Origin: Phycisphaerae bacterium
GTDB lineage: Bacteria; Planctomycetota; Phycisphaerae; UBA1845; PWPN01
NCBI GenBank assembly: GCA_012729395.1
Contig: JAAYDF010000104.1
Span: 1 to 64,000 of the forward strand
Reading direction: 5' to 3'
Length of the DNA: 64,000 bases
Both the position numbers and the translations under genes were made by a program. Positions 1 through 8,856 of the stretch are shown here, piece after piece (position 1 is the stretch's first letter; each line of letters opens with the position of its first letter). The notes under the pieces are model-generated. The model did not search any database. It was not told the DNA's origin and saw only the letters and a program-made list of their open reading frames with translations.

Positions 1-732
1 ACGGCCTCGCTCATGGTGACATCGACATAGGCGTTATCCGCGGGCACGGTCCCGCCCTCGATAACCGGTGGCAACTCGTCATTGAGATTCAATGCTCCGG
101 TGGTCTGTCCGGCAGCCATCGCGTGGCCCACCGCGTCGAAGATCGAGTTACCGTCGGCCGGGGTGATGGTGACCGTTTCCAGTCCGTCGGGTACGCCGGT
201 GACATCGAGGACCACCCGGATGACGGTCTCGCCGCCCACCAAAGCGCCATCGGCGTTGTTGGTCAGGCTGTTGATCGTGACGTTGGTGGCATTGCCGCCG
301 TTCTGATCGAAGGTCAGGGTAAAGTCAGCCGCCTGCAGGGCCCCGGTCCCGTCGTTGTTGGCATAGACGGCCTCGCTCATGGTGACATCGACATAGGCGT
401 TATCCGCGGGCACGGTCCCGCCCTCGATAACCGGTGGCAACTCGTCATTGAGATTCAATGCTCCGGTGGTTTCGGCGGCATCCATGGGGTTGCCGACCAC
501 ATCGAATATGGAGTTGCCGTCGGCCGGGGTGATGGTGACCGTTTCCTGCCCGTCGGGTACGCCGGTGACATCGAGCACCACCCGGATGACGGTCTCGCCG
601 CCTGCCAAAGCGCCATCGGCGTTGTTGGTCAGGCTGTTGATCGTGACGTTGGTGGCATTGCCGCCGTTCTGATCGAAGGTCAGAGTGAAGTCAGCCACCA
701 CCAAGGCTCCAGTCCCATTGTTGTTGGCGTAG
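1..732 (-). repeat. Two tandem near-identical 366-bp coding repeats
   Basis: The sequence starting at position 1 restarts at 367 with very few changes, and a third start of the same module is seen at 733. The period is exactly 366 bp, so each unit encodes 122 residues in frame. A more diverged relative lies at about 1090-1450. The near identity of the first two copies at the DNA level points to recent duplication inside the giant lipoprotein gene. More copies probably follow beyond the left edge. Confidence 0.9.
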
Positions 733-3700
733 ACAGCTTCACTGATGGTGACGTCGACGTAGGCGTTGTTGGCGGCCACGGCACCGTTGTCGATGGTCGG
801 TAGCGTGCCAATTGCCCCTCCGACGTGGGTACCGCTGTTGCCGCCCGGATCGATGGCCAGGCCGGCCGCATCCTCGACATTGGCGACGGTGATGGTGATG
901 GTGCCGCCGTCGAGCATCTCCTCGGGTGCCAGCCAGGTAAGGCGATAAACGGTTCCGCCCTGATGGGTGACGGAGTCGGGATTATTGGACAGCGTACCTT
1001 GGCCGGTCCCGGAGACGGTGTAGTTGGCGGCCGTCGTGACGCCGGCTCCCATGGTCTCGCTGAAGGTGACGTCGATATTGAGTTCGTCGAACACGCTGAC
1101 GCCGGTAACAGTCGGAGCCAACTGGTCGTTCAGGGTGATGTCACCCGTAGTGGCACCGGCGGGCATGGGGTTGCCTGACGCGTCGAAGATGGTATTGGCC
1201 CCGGCGGGGGTGATGGTGACCCGTTCGACGCCGCTGGGCACACCGGTGATATCGAGGACCACGCGGATCACGGTTTCGCCGCCGGTCAGAGGCGCGCCGG
1301 TATTTCGCGTGAGGCTGTTGATGGTGACGTTGGTTGCGTTTCCGCCGTTCTGGTCGAAGGTGAGGGTAAAGTCGGCGGGCACGAGGGCGCCGGTTCCGTT
1401 GAAGTTGGTGTAGACGCCGAGAGACGTGGTCACGTCGATGTAGGTGTTGTCGGCGGCAATAGCGCCGTTGGTGATGCTGGGTGTAGCGGTGTTGATCACG
1501 ATGGCCTTATTGGCGGCAAGACGATTCGCCACGTCGGGCATGATCACGAGGACATTGTTACCGGCGGCATCGCGAAGCGTGCCCAGCAGCTCGATATTGA
1601 TGGACTCGAGATCAGCGCTGGCATCGCCGGCCTGGACAACGTAGGTACCTGAGGCAATGTCGTTGAGTGCGAAGGGGAAGATTTGGACGACGTAGTTGGT
1701 ATCCAGCCGGACGTTTAGCGTACCGCTGAGCAGCGTGACCGGCTGGGAGAACTGCACGGTGATGTTGACCGCGGAGCTGACGCCGTACACGCCGTCCGGG
1801 GTGGTGGAAGTGATCCCAATCACCTGGGCACCGGTGTTATTGACTTCGACGAGATCGCTATCACTGAGCTGGCTGGCGTTACCGAGCCGATCGGTTCCGG
1901 CGCCGACCCGAGCGCGGAGGGAGTAGTGCCCGTCGCCGGTCACGCCGGTGACGGGGACGATGTAATTTCGAGCATCGAGGGCGGTGATGGCCCCGATGGT
2001 TCCGTCGGCGGTGGTGCCGCCCGAATCATGGACGATCTGGACGCCGGCGGCGCTGAAGCCGGTGACATCCTCGTTGAAGGTCACGGTGAAGCTGACGGTA
2101 GCATCCTGGTTGACGGGTCCGAGGTTGTCGGGTGTCAAGGTCACCAGGGGGCCGGTACGGTCGAGTCGGGCGGCAAGGGTTACCGTGCTCGCGCAGTCAT
2201 TGCTGATAACGGCTCTGTAGAGAGACGGTTCGCCCTGGTCTTCAGGCAGGACCTCGTCAATGGTCAGTGTGGCGGTCAGAGTCCGGGTTTCATCCGTGGT
2301 ATCGGCCGGGGGCACGTTGACGACGATGCGGCCGTCGCCGGTGGAGCGAACGGTTTCGAAACCGTTGCCTACGTTGCGTTCCCAGGTCACGCTAAACAAT
2401 CCGCCGTCGATTCCGGCCTGGGTGGTCACGGAGAAGACGGCCGGATCGGTACCGGCGCCGATCTCGGCAGGCTCCACGAGGATGGCGGGCTCGTCGCCTG
2501 GGTTGCATCGCGTTCCGACGCCTCCTTCCTCGCCCACCTGAGCGGCCAGGGACTGGCGTACACTGTTGCCGCGTTGGTCGGTGACGGTGGCGGCGACGTC
2601 GAAAGTTGCCGCGTCGTCGGGCAGTCTCAAGGCGGCTGAGGTGGCGGTTCCGGAATCGATGATAGCCTGGTTGAGGAACGGCCGGCCAAACGAGTTGGAC
2701 CACGCATAGGTATAGGGAGGCAATCCGCCGCCCACGCCAGCTGAGACGTCGACGGTATCGCCGCCGCGAGGCCGGGCCGGGTTGCTGTTCAACACGATGG
2801 TTAGTGGAGCGGCCACGGTAATGGACAGGGCGGTCGTGGCGGTGTTTCCCTCACCGTCGGTCACGATAGCCCGGAAGAGCGGGGCGCCGATGATCGAGGT
2901 GTCGGCGTTGACCAACATGGTGCTGGTGAAGGTATCGGGCACACCGTCGCCGTCGGTATCGGTGAACAGGACACCGGTCGGCGTGACCACGTCGGGATTG
3001 CCGGGTTGATCGTTGACAAGCCAGTTGATGGCGTAGAACTCGCCGGGCAGGTCGAGGTCGGGTGATCCGCCGATGAGCGTAGCGGTCAAGGTCGTGCTCG
3101 GCGTGGCATTGACGGTGCCTTCGTGTGTGGGATCGGATGGAACGACGATGGACTCGTGCGGGGCCACGGCCAAGCTCACGGTCAAGGGGCGATCGGGCGG
3201 GCGCAGTTCGATGACGCCCGTGCCCAGCAGGAACTCATCATCTCCCACCAAGCGAGCATTACCCGCAACGACGGGGGTTCGGCCGAAGAAGGCGATGGTG
3301 ACTTGCAGCGGCTCGGCGACGAAATCGGGCGGGAAGTAGTCGGCGCCGAACAGATTACCGCCAAGCGAACGTACCGCTTGAGGATCGGTGCTTCCGCCGG
3401 TACCGGCACCGGTGCAAGTCAGCGTACCGAACGCCGGCGTGGGGGCATCGAGTGAGAAGTCGAACAGCAAATCGGTCGCGCCGGGCCTTTTCACCTCGGC
3501 GATGCGGTAGAATACCTGCGAACCATCCAACCTCCGCGGGGTCACGTTGGCCGCCTGGTCACCGGGATCACTCACCAGCGGGGCCTCGAAAACGAAGGTC
3601 ACGCCCTCGCCGCACTGGTTCGTGAAACCGGTAGGCAGAGAGGAGCGAACAACCGATTGGCCTTGTTCGAGGGCCTGGCCATCGAGGGGTACAACCGAGA

Positions 3701-3878
3701 TGGTGTCGCCGGCGCGAGGCGCACGGGTTTCGGGCTCGGGACCCGGCACGGGTGGCCCGGGCGGGATCGGATCTCCCGAGGGCGGATCATAGGGTGCCTC
3801 AGGAGCTGCGGGGACGCATCCCCAAAGGGCCAAAAGCAGAGCGGCACCGACGATGCTCACTATCCACGTGCGGATCAC
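1..3878 (-). CDS. Giant Ig-like repeat lipoprotein, C-terminus beyond window
   Basis: The minus strand is open from a GTG at 3878 through the left edge without a stop, so about 1290 residues are visible and the C-terminus is missing. GGGAGG lies 8 bases before the GTG. The N-terminus has a hydrophobic stretch ending ALLLALWGC, a plausible though not ideal lipobox, followed by a Pro-rich linker. The rest is a chain of beta-rich modules. Near the left edge these become about 122-residue repeats containing the phrase TLTFDQNGGNATNVTINSL and then an ETVTITPADGNSIFD-like phrase, typical of bacterial Ig-like or SwmB-type adhesin domains. One module carries a DTDGDGVPD run that could bind calcium. 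It is the last visible gene of a minus-strand series after the FecR-like and TPR-barrel genes. It is probably a surface or stalk-like structural protein; the exact function is unknown. Confidence 0.82.
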   Translation of the reverse strand, partial: MIRTWIVSIVGAALLLALWGCVPAAPEAPYDPPSGDPIPPGPPVPGPEPETRAPRAGDTISVVPLDGQALEQGQSVVRSSLPTGFTNQCGEGVTFVFEAPLVSDPGDQAANVTPRRLDGSQVFYRIAEVKRPGATDLLFDFSLDAPTPAFGTLTCTGAGTGGSTDPQAVRSLGGNLFGADYFPPDFVAEPLQVTIAFFGRTPVVAGNARLVGDDEFLLGTGVIELRPPDRPLTVSLAVAPHESIVVPSDPTHEGTVNATPSTTLTATLIGGSPDLDLPGEFYAINWLVNDQPGNPDVVTPTGVLFTDTDGDGVPDTFTSTMLVNADTSIIGAPLFRAIVTDGEGNTATTALSITVAAPLTIVLNSNPARPRGGDTVDVSAGVGGGLPPYTYAWSNSFGRPFLNQAIIDSGTATSAALRLPDDAATFDVAATVTDQRGNSVRQSLAAQVGEEGGVGTRCNPGDEPAILVEPAEIGAGTDPAVFSVTTQAGIDGGLFSVTWERNVGNGFETVRSTGDGRIVVNVPPADTTDETRTLTATLTIDEVLPEDQGEPSLYRAVISNDCASTVTLAARLDRTGPLVTLTPDNLGPVNQDATVSFTVTFNEDVTGFSAAGVQIVHDSGGTTADGTIGAITALDARNYIVPVTGVTGDGHYSLRARVGAGTDRLGNASQLSDSDLVEVNNTGAQVIGITSTTPDGVYGVSSAVNITVQFSQPVTLLSGTLNVRLDTNYVVQIFPFALNDIASGTYVVQAGDASADLESINIELLGTLRDAAGNNVLVIMPDVANRLAANKAIVINTATPSITNGAIAADNTYIDVTTSLGVYTNFNGTGALVPADFTLTFDQNGGNATNVTINSLTRNTGAPLTGGETVIRVVLDITGVPSGVERVTITPAGANTIFDASGNPMPAGATTGDITLNDQLAPTVTGVSVFDELNIDVTFSETMGAGVTTAANYTVSGTGQGTLSNNPDSVTHQGGTVYRLTWLAPEEMLDGGTITITVANVEDAAGLAIDPGGNSGTHVGGAIGTLPTIDNGAVAANNAYVDVTISEAVYANNNGTGALVVADFTLTFDQNGGNATNVTINSLTNNADGALAGGETVIRVVLDVTGVPDGQETVTITPADGNSIFDVVGNPMDAAETTGALNLNDELPPVIEGGTVPADNAYVDVTMSEAVYANNDGTGALQAADFTLTFDQNGGNATNVTINSLTNNADGALVGGETVIRVVLDVTGVPDGLETVTITPADGNSIFDAVGHAMAAGQTTGALNLNDELPPVIEGGTVPADNAYVDVTMSEA

Positions 3879-3909
3879 GATCGTTTCCTCCCATTGGCCG
3901 CGGATTCGA

Positions 3910-4905
3910 TCAACGGCCGGGACTTAGATTCAGCGGTGGTCTGACCTCTCGGTTAAACAACAGATTGCTCGGCTCGGGGACTCCGACGACGCGGGCTCGT
4001 CCCAGCCGGGCACCCACCACCACGGAGGCGGGGTTCTCGCTGGCCAAGAGGGCCTGGACACCCGACACCCGTTGCGGAGGCTGACTTGCGGACACACTGG
4101 AAAGCGGCGGCAAGACGTTCGCGGCGGCGGCACTCACCGTCGCGACCTGGGCGGAGGGCTTGGCGACCGCAGCGGCCCGGACCTCCGGCACTTCGAAGGT
4201 ACCCAGCAACTCGCCTTCCGGGTCATTGGGAGTGAGGTCGCCGCGCTCGGCCCGCCCGAGCCAGTCGGCCGGGGCGTCGAGCCCCATGCCGCTGTGCAAG
4301 GCGGCAATCAACGCGGCAGCCTCGGACGAGAGCGGGGCGGGGGTGAGGCTCTGGCCGCCTTCGACGGCTTTGATCTCGCCGGCGGGTGCATGACCGTCGA
4401 ACCGCACCGCGGACCCGGCGGACATGAACGTCCACTCCACCCGGTTGTCGGTAACGGCCACGCGAAGCACGCCACCGTGCAAGCGTACCCAGCCGCCGCC
4501 CGCGACGATCGCCACGGGTTCGCCATCGGACGCCTGGTAACGAATCAGCGCGACCCCTCGTTGCACGGTGATCTGCCGATGACGTACATCCTCGCCCGCC
4601 AAACGCAGCTGGCTGTCGGCGTCGAGGTAGACGCTGGCCTGGGCCGTCGGCGACTGTGGCTCGCCGGCAGCCAAGTAGATCAATGCCGTGTTGCCGGTGA
4701 TTGTGCTGACGCCTGTCGCGGGGCGAAGCCGTTGGCCCTGTCGCAAGTCGCTCTGGCCTGGAGGATCGAGTGCGTAATCGAGCACGAAGCCCGTGTCCGG
4801 GGGGAGAACCACCGTGCAGGCACCTTCCAGGGTCGATGCCTGCGCCCAGACGAGCGGTGCCGGCAGCATCGCCGCAAGCCCGGTCAGCAGAATGGCAACG
4901 CGCAT
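3910..4905 (-). CDS. FecR-like secreted protein
   Basis: A 331-residue protein with an N-terminal signal peptide (MRVAILLTGLAAMLPAPLVWAQA). The chosen ATG at 4905 is preceded by GAGGTGG, and the upstream gene stops 13 bases before it. Residues about 75-190 form a FecR-like beta domain (runs such as ITVQRGVALIRYQ, GWVRLHGGVLRVAV and VRFDGHAPAGEIKAVEGGQS). The C-terminal third is rich in Ala, Ser, Pro and Val. FecR domains are known as periplasmic regulators of sigma factors, but stand-alone secreted versions beside TPR/outer-membrane proteins are thought to have structural or peptidoglycan-related roles. No sigma factor is seen here, so the second type is favoured. It sits between the TPR-barrel gene and the giant lipoprotein gene with short gaps, probably in one operon. 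Confidence 0.6.
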   Translation of the reverse strand: MRVAILLTGLAAMLPAPLVWAQASTLEGACTVVLPPDTGFVLDYALDPPGQSDLRQGQRLRPATGVSTITGNTALIYLAAGEPQSPTAQASVYLDADSQLRLAGEDVRHRQITVQRGVALIRYQASDGEPVAIVAGGGWVRLHGGVLRVAVTDNRVEWTFMSAGSAVRFDGHAPAGEIKAVEGGQSLTPAPLSSEAAALIAALHSGMGLDAPADWLGRAERGDLTPNDPEGELLGTFEVPEVRAAAVAKPSAQVATVSAAAANVLPPLSSVSASQPPQRVSGVQALLASENPASVVVGARLGRARVVGVPEPSNLLFNREVRPPLNLSPGR

Positions 4906-4918
4906 CAGACCACCTCGA

Positions 4919-7066
4919 TCAGTTGAAGGACAACACGAGACTGAAACCGTAGAGCGCTCGCTCATAGGAGAACACGGCCTGCCGGGAGCGATCCCTCACA
5001 TTGCTGTCGTCGATGACAAACTGAACGTCGCCCCGCAGCGTGAGCACCACGCGGTCGACCTTGATGGTGCGACGATTCTCGGGCAGGCCGGGAACGAGCA
5101 CGAAAGATCGCTCGAGCCCAAACCCATACCGCTGAACGAAGTCGTCGCGGCCGCGGCGGTGGAAGTCGATCAGGCTGCCGCCCCGCGTTCCGCCGTAGTT
5201 CTCCCAACGCCATTCGCCGCGGAAATCGAACATGACGCCGTAGGGCAAAGGCACCTCTACCCCCGCGGCAAGCAGGTAGTTCTTGCAGTCCCATTCCTCT
5301 CCGCGGGTGGCGTCCCAGCCGTACTCGACGCCCACATAAGGCCGGAGCCACCGCTGGTCGATTGTGTCGCCTTCCTGTGGATCGTGCCGCAGCCCCCAGG
5401 GCTCCCAGCCGATCCCGCGATACAGGGCGGTCATATCCACCGCATCGTAGGCCTGGTTCAGGAAGAAGGCCAAGTAGTTGCCGTCGCGGTTATACCTGCG
5501 ATCGTACAAGGGTTCGAGGTAGTTGCGGTCCTCGTAACGCATGCCGAAAGTGGTCAGCGCCCGCTGATCGAAAGTGTAGAGGGCGAACCGCGGCGTCACG
5601 CGGTTATTGCGGAGGAAGCCGTCGTTGCCCAGCAGGAAGTAGTCGTAATCATACTGTACGGCGAAGAACAGCGGGCCGTGCTCGGGCCCGTCCTCGTCGC
5701 GTTTGGATTTGAGCAACTCGTATTGCAGAGCCACACTGCCGCCGTGGTCCTGCTCGTTATAGCTGGTGACGTCGCCATGCCAACTGCCGGACGACCGGCC
5801 GCCCAAGCCGAGGGTCAAGCCCTCCAGGTCGGGGCTGAGTTTCGCCAGGTCGAGTGTGTAGCCGAGAGCCACGCCGGTCTCGAAGCGAGTGTCTTTCGAC
5901 CTCCCGATCTCGCGTGGAATGTCCGTCCGCTCACCCAGCAGGATGACGTTGGTGTCGTAGGTCAGCCCCATGCGCCAATCGAGGCGGAAATCTTCCGCCG
6001 GCTCGATCGCCGGGCGAGCCTTGGCCAACTCCGCCTCGATCTTGGCGATCAGGTCGTTGGCCCGCTCGGTGATCACGTTGCTTCGCGACTGGCCCTCTGG
6101 GTCGGTGTCGTAGCGTCGTGCCTGTTCGAGCTGCCGCTGAGCCTCTTTGAGCGTGAGCTGGGCGCGGTCGAAGTTGGTCTGCCGGCCGGCTTGGTGGATG
6201 CTCACCAGGCCAAGGTAGAAGTACGGGTAGCTGAGCCAATGGGGGGCGGCAGCCTGCTCCTCGCGAGGAGCGGCGGCCAGCACGGTCTCGACGTACTCGG
6301 GCGAGGATTCGTCCACCATGGCGGACAGGACCCGGTGAGCCTCCTCCAGCCGGACGAGATCGACGACCCGGTCCTGGCCCTCCTCGACGGGCGGGACCGC
6401 TTGGCGGTACAGGATGACTCCCAGGAAGAATCGGCCGCGAACGCGGTTCAACCCGCCGGCCCCGATCTGACCGGGCTCGACCGCCCGCTGCAGGTAGTGC
6501 TCGAGAGATTGCCGGGCGTGGTCGAGCAGATCGGTCTGCTCGACCTGGGGAACGTCGGGCATGCCCGCCAGCTTGACGCGAGTCACCGCGTCGAGCAGGA
6601 GCACCACCGCCTCACGGCTGGGCAACCCCTCGCGAAGCAGGATGTCCAAGTCGGCGTGCATGCGGGCGTACAACTCGCGAGCCGCCGTCTCTTCCTGCTT
6701 CTGCCGTTCCGTTTCACCCTGGACGGCAAGCCGCCGGGCGGCCCATTGGCGCGGGACCGCCTGCTGGCCGCAACTCAACGCGCGCAGGAACCGGGCGGTC
6801 ATGTTCTGAGGGTCGGCCTCAAGCAGCCGCGTCAGACAGGTCTCGCTGTCTGCGTACTCCCGTGCGTTGTAGAGCATCATCGCCCGGTTGAGCAGCAGGT
6901 GGGGGTCGTCCTCGGTGGGAGCCGCGTCCTGAGCCACCACCCACGTCGTACCCATCATCGGCAGGAGCAATAGGATCACGACGCGTGCGAAGGGTCGCGA
7001 GGCACCGGCAGCCCGCCGGTGTGATTCCGCACTCCTGGAACGCACGCTGAAGCGGGTCGCCTTCAT
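4919..7066 (-). CDS. TPR plus outer-membrane beta-barrel protein (Slam/DUF560-like)
   Basis: A 715-residue protein. The ATG at 7066 has AGAGG upstream; longer starts are possible but lack a ribosome site. After a long basic N-region comes a signal segment (ARVVILLLLPMMGTTWVVAQ). Residues about 40-330 are helical TPR-type repeats (HLLLNRAMMLYNAREYADSE and later similar units). The C-terminal half has alternating beta strands opening with WRMGLTYDTNVIL and ending YGFSLVLSFN with a terminal aromatic strand, typical of an outer-membrane barrel. TPR followed by a barrel that opens with a YDTNV-like phrase is the architecture of surface lipoprotein assembly modifiers (Slam, DUF560). The next genes encode a FecR-like protein and a lipoprotein, a plausible substrate. 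The Slam relationship is inferred from architecture only. Confidence 0.65.
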   Translation of the reverse strand: MKATRFSVRSRSAESHRRAAGASRPFARVVILLLLPMMGTTWVVAQDAAPTEDDPHLLLNRAMMLYNAREYADSETCLTRLLEADPQNMTARFLRALSCGQQAVPRQWAARRLAVQGETERQKQEETAARELYARMHADLDILLREGLPSREAVVLLLDAVTRVKLAGMPDVPQVEQTDLLDHARQSLEHYLQRAVEPGQIGAGGLNRVRGRFFLGVILYRQAVPPVEEGQDRVVDLVRLEEAHRVLSAMVDESSPEYVETVLAAAPREEQAAAPHWLSYPYFYLGLVSIHQAGRQTNFDRAQLTLKEAQRQLEQARRYDTDPEGQSRSNVITERANDLIAKIEAELAKARPAIEPAEDFRLDWRMGLTYDTNVILLGERTDIPREIGRSKDTRFETGVALGYTLDLAKLSPDLEGLTLGLGGRSSGSWHGDVTSYNEQDHGGSVALQYELLKSKRDEDGPEHGPLFFAVQYDYDYFLLGNDGFLRNNRVTPRFALYTFDQRALTTFGMRYEDRNYLEPLYDRRYNRDGNYLAFFLNQAYDAVDMTALYRGIGWEPWGLRHDPQEGDTIDQRWLRPYVGVEYGWDATRGEEWDCKNYLLAAGVEVPLPYGVMFDFRGEWRWENYGGTRGGSLIDFHRRGRDDFVQRYGFGLERSFVLVPGLPENRRTIKVDRVVLTLRGDVQFVIDDSNVRDRSRQAVFSYERALYGFSLVLSFN

Positions 7067-7187
7067 CCTGAAACCTCTTGTGAACGCTCGGTTGTGCTGG
7101 AGGTCGGACCTCACCATCGGCGAAGGGCTCGCGGCCAATCAATGCGGCCAACTTCTTGCCGACTGCTTTCGCCGGACATGTCGGGCG

Positions 7188-7367
7188 TCAGCCCTGTCCC
7201 GCACCCTGCAGGATGGACGCCTCCAGAATGTTGACCACCGTCTGCACCAAGACGCGCACCGCCGTCGAATACGCAAAATCCTGAAGCTGGCGGTCGGTCA
7301 CGCCGCAGCCGAGACTCGACACCGTCACCGGCAGAGTCACCATGGCAAGATACATCAGCCGTTGCAT
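7188..7367 (-). CDS. Small lipoprotein, 59 residues
   Basis: A very short gene with AGAGAGGA upstream of the ATG at 7367. A hydrophobic N-terminus ends in a clear lipobox (TVSSLGC). The mature part is about 37 residues and predicted helical (VLVQTVVNILEASILQG). It lies just upstream of the TPR-barrel gene and downstream of a second gene of almost the same size and similar C-terminal pattern, so the two look like diverged duplicates. The function is unknown. It could be a small accessory of the surface-protein locus. Confidence 0.55.
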   Translation of the reverse strand: MQRLMYLAMVTLPVTVSSLGCGVTDRQLQDFAYSTAVRVLVQTVVNILEASILQGAGQG

Positions 7368-7429
7368 GCTCAAATCCTCTCTGCCCGAAGGCCCGCCGGG
7401 GAGGACAACCGGACACCAAGCCCGCTGAG

Positions 7430-7612
7430 CTACCTGATGGCCACCAGCAGGTTATCCAATACGAATATGCCGATTTCCGTCAGCGTCTGCAGAAACGCCC
7501 GGAACGCGATGTCGGGATCGCTCAACAAACAGGCTTGCTGGAAGACCACCACCGGGCCGCCCAGACCGACGAACGCGCTCCACTTTCGCCAGTTCACACC
7601 TCGATCTGCCAT
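7430..7612 (-). CDS. Small hydrophobic protein, 60 residues
   Basis: The ATG at 7612 has GGAGG five bases upstream. The product has a basic N-terminus (MADRGVNWRKW), a hydrophobic segment (FVGLGGPVVVFQQAC) with a Cys where a lipoprotein Cys could sit, and a hydrophobic helix near the end (IGIFVLDNLLVAI). Length, Cys position and the AFLQTLTEIGIFVLDN tail resemble the next small lipoprotein gene (RVLVQTVVNILEAS). It heads the minus-strand series that ends in the giant repeat lipoprotein. The function is unknown; the reading relies on the good ribosome site and the similarity to its neighbour. Confidence 0.45.
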   Translation of the reverse strand: MADRGVNWRKWSAFVGLGGPVVVFQQACLLSDPDIAFRAFLQTLTEIGIFVLDNLLVAIR

Positions 7613-8190
7613 AGGGTCCTCCGAGCATCGAAGGCCAGATGAAATGCGGGGATGAACCTGAAGGCCCAACTTGCGCCACAGGGCCTTGATGCCCGGCCAC
7701 ACGCCTCCGGGCATGAACACTCCGCACGCGGCACTGGCTTCACCGCAGGTACCGTGAGCATAGGGTACACCCCCTACCGCGTCAAGGCCGGGTACAAGGA
7801 TTCCAGCGCCGATGGCCACCCCGCAACGGGTCCGCGCCACGGGCGACCGGTGCAAGCGAGCCGGGCATCGCTGGACGGCCCATGCGGGAGTAGACTCCGC
7901 CATTCCCGCGACGACCGGTGAGTCGGTACCTCGGCACATGTGGCGGGGCAACTCGTGCCGTGGCAGGACGAGGGAACCCGGGGGCTCGCGTCCCCGGCTC
8001 ACACGTCCCCGGCTCTCGCGTTCTGTGCTCACACGTCCCCGGTCGGGGCACGGTACGTCGGCGCACGCTGGGATGACACGCCTGGCAGTGAGACGACGCG
8101 TCGCAAGGTGGAGCAACTCGTCCCGCAGTGCGGGTGACTCGCCGCGGTGGGCTTCGACCGATACACTGGGTCGGCCGAGAAGGAGGCTTT
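7613..8190. other. Non-coding gap with short GC-rich repeats
   Basis: A divergent intergenic region between the minus-strand surface locus and the plus-strand acyltransferase gene. Between about 7970 and 8046 the phrases CACACGTCCCCGG and GCTCGCGTCCCCGGCTC recur, giving a small imperfect tandem/inverted repeat. The open frames here are low-complexity Arg/Pro/Gly translations of this repeat and I do not accept them. No clear promoter could be picked. Confidence 0.5.
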
Positions 8191-8856
8191 GTGGCGGAGA
8201 CGACAGAAACGCGGCGGCAAGGCGACGAGTGGCGCTCGTTGTTCAAGTCATGCGGGCGGGAGGTGCGCATCGCCCCTGACGCGTGGTTCGAGCATCCCGA
8301 GCGCATGGAGGTCGGCGACCATGTGACCTTCATGCGGGGGTTCCATATGCTCGGGGAGCCGGCCGTCTGCCGCGTCGGCTCGCATGTGACCTTCTATCCC
8401 AACTGCTTCGTGCAGGGCTCGCCCGGCCGGTTCATCGTCGGCGACCACGTCGAGTTCTTCCCCGGTGCCTACATCTCGCTGGGCGACTGGGAGACGAGCT
8501 TCATCGACATCGGCCACCACTGCCACTTCGCCCCAAACTGCGTGCTTTACGGTTGGGGCGGGCTGAGCATCGCCGCGTACTGCAACATTGCCGCCCACGT
8601 GGTGTTCGCCACCGTCGGGCATCATGACGAGATCACCGACCGCCCCATGGCCCTGACCGGCGAGAAGGCGGCACCGATTACCCTGGAAGAGGACGTCTGG
8701 ATCGCGGCCAACGTGACCGTCGCGGCCGGCGTCCGCATCGCTCGCGGCTGTGTCATCGGAGCCAACGCGGTCGTCACCCGCGACACCGAACCGATGGGTC
8801 TGTACGTCGGCGTACCCGCCCGACGACTGCGCGAGCGAAAAATGGTGTCAGGATGA
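8191..8856 (+). CDS. Left-handed beta-helix (hexapeptide repeat) acyltransferase
   Basis: A 221-residue protein. The GTG at 8191 is preceded by AAGGAGG four bases upstream, better than any earlier start. It contains many imperfect hexapeptide turns (VGDHVTFM, VGSHVTFYPN, VGDHVEFFPG, IGHHCHFAPN) and ends with the classic VWIAANVTVAAGVRIARG / IGANAVVTRD / YVGVPARRLRER pattern of maltose/galactoside/serine O-acetyltransferase relatives. The catalytic-type His appears in TVGHHDEI. The acceptor is unknown; surface-sugar acetylation is a reasonable guess. The last codons (KMVSG and the stop) lie inside a palindromic element, so the original C-terminus was probably replaced by element sequence. Confidence 0.85.
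   Translation: MAETTETRRQGDEWRSLFKSCGREVRIAPDAWFEHPERMEVGDHVTFMRGFHMLGEPAVCRVGSHVTFYPNCFVQGSPGRFIVGDHVEFFPGAYISLGDWETSFIDIGHHCHFAPNCVLYGWGGLSIAAYCNIAAHVVFATVGHHDEITDRPMALTGEKAAPITLEEDVWIAANVTVAAGVRIARGCVIGANAVVTRDTEPMGLYVGVPARRLRERKMVSG

Noticed and set aside
82-3455. A chain of plus-strand short frames in the first 3.5 kb
   Set aside because: They are antisense fragments of one continuous minus-strand gene that is open to the left edge and has a GTG start with a strong ribosome site at 3878.
4793-6973. A 726-codon plus-strand open frame opposite the TPR-barrel gene
   Set aside because: It is antisense to a protein with a clear signal peptide, TPRs and barrel strands. Long antisense frames are common in GC-rich codon usage, and the product has no recognisable domain.
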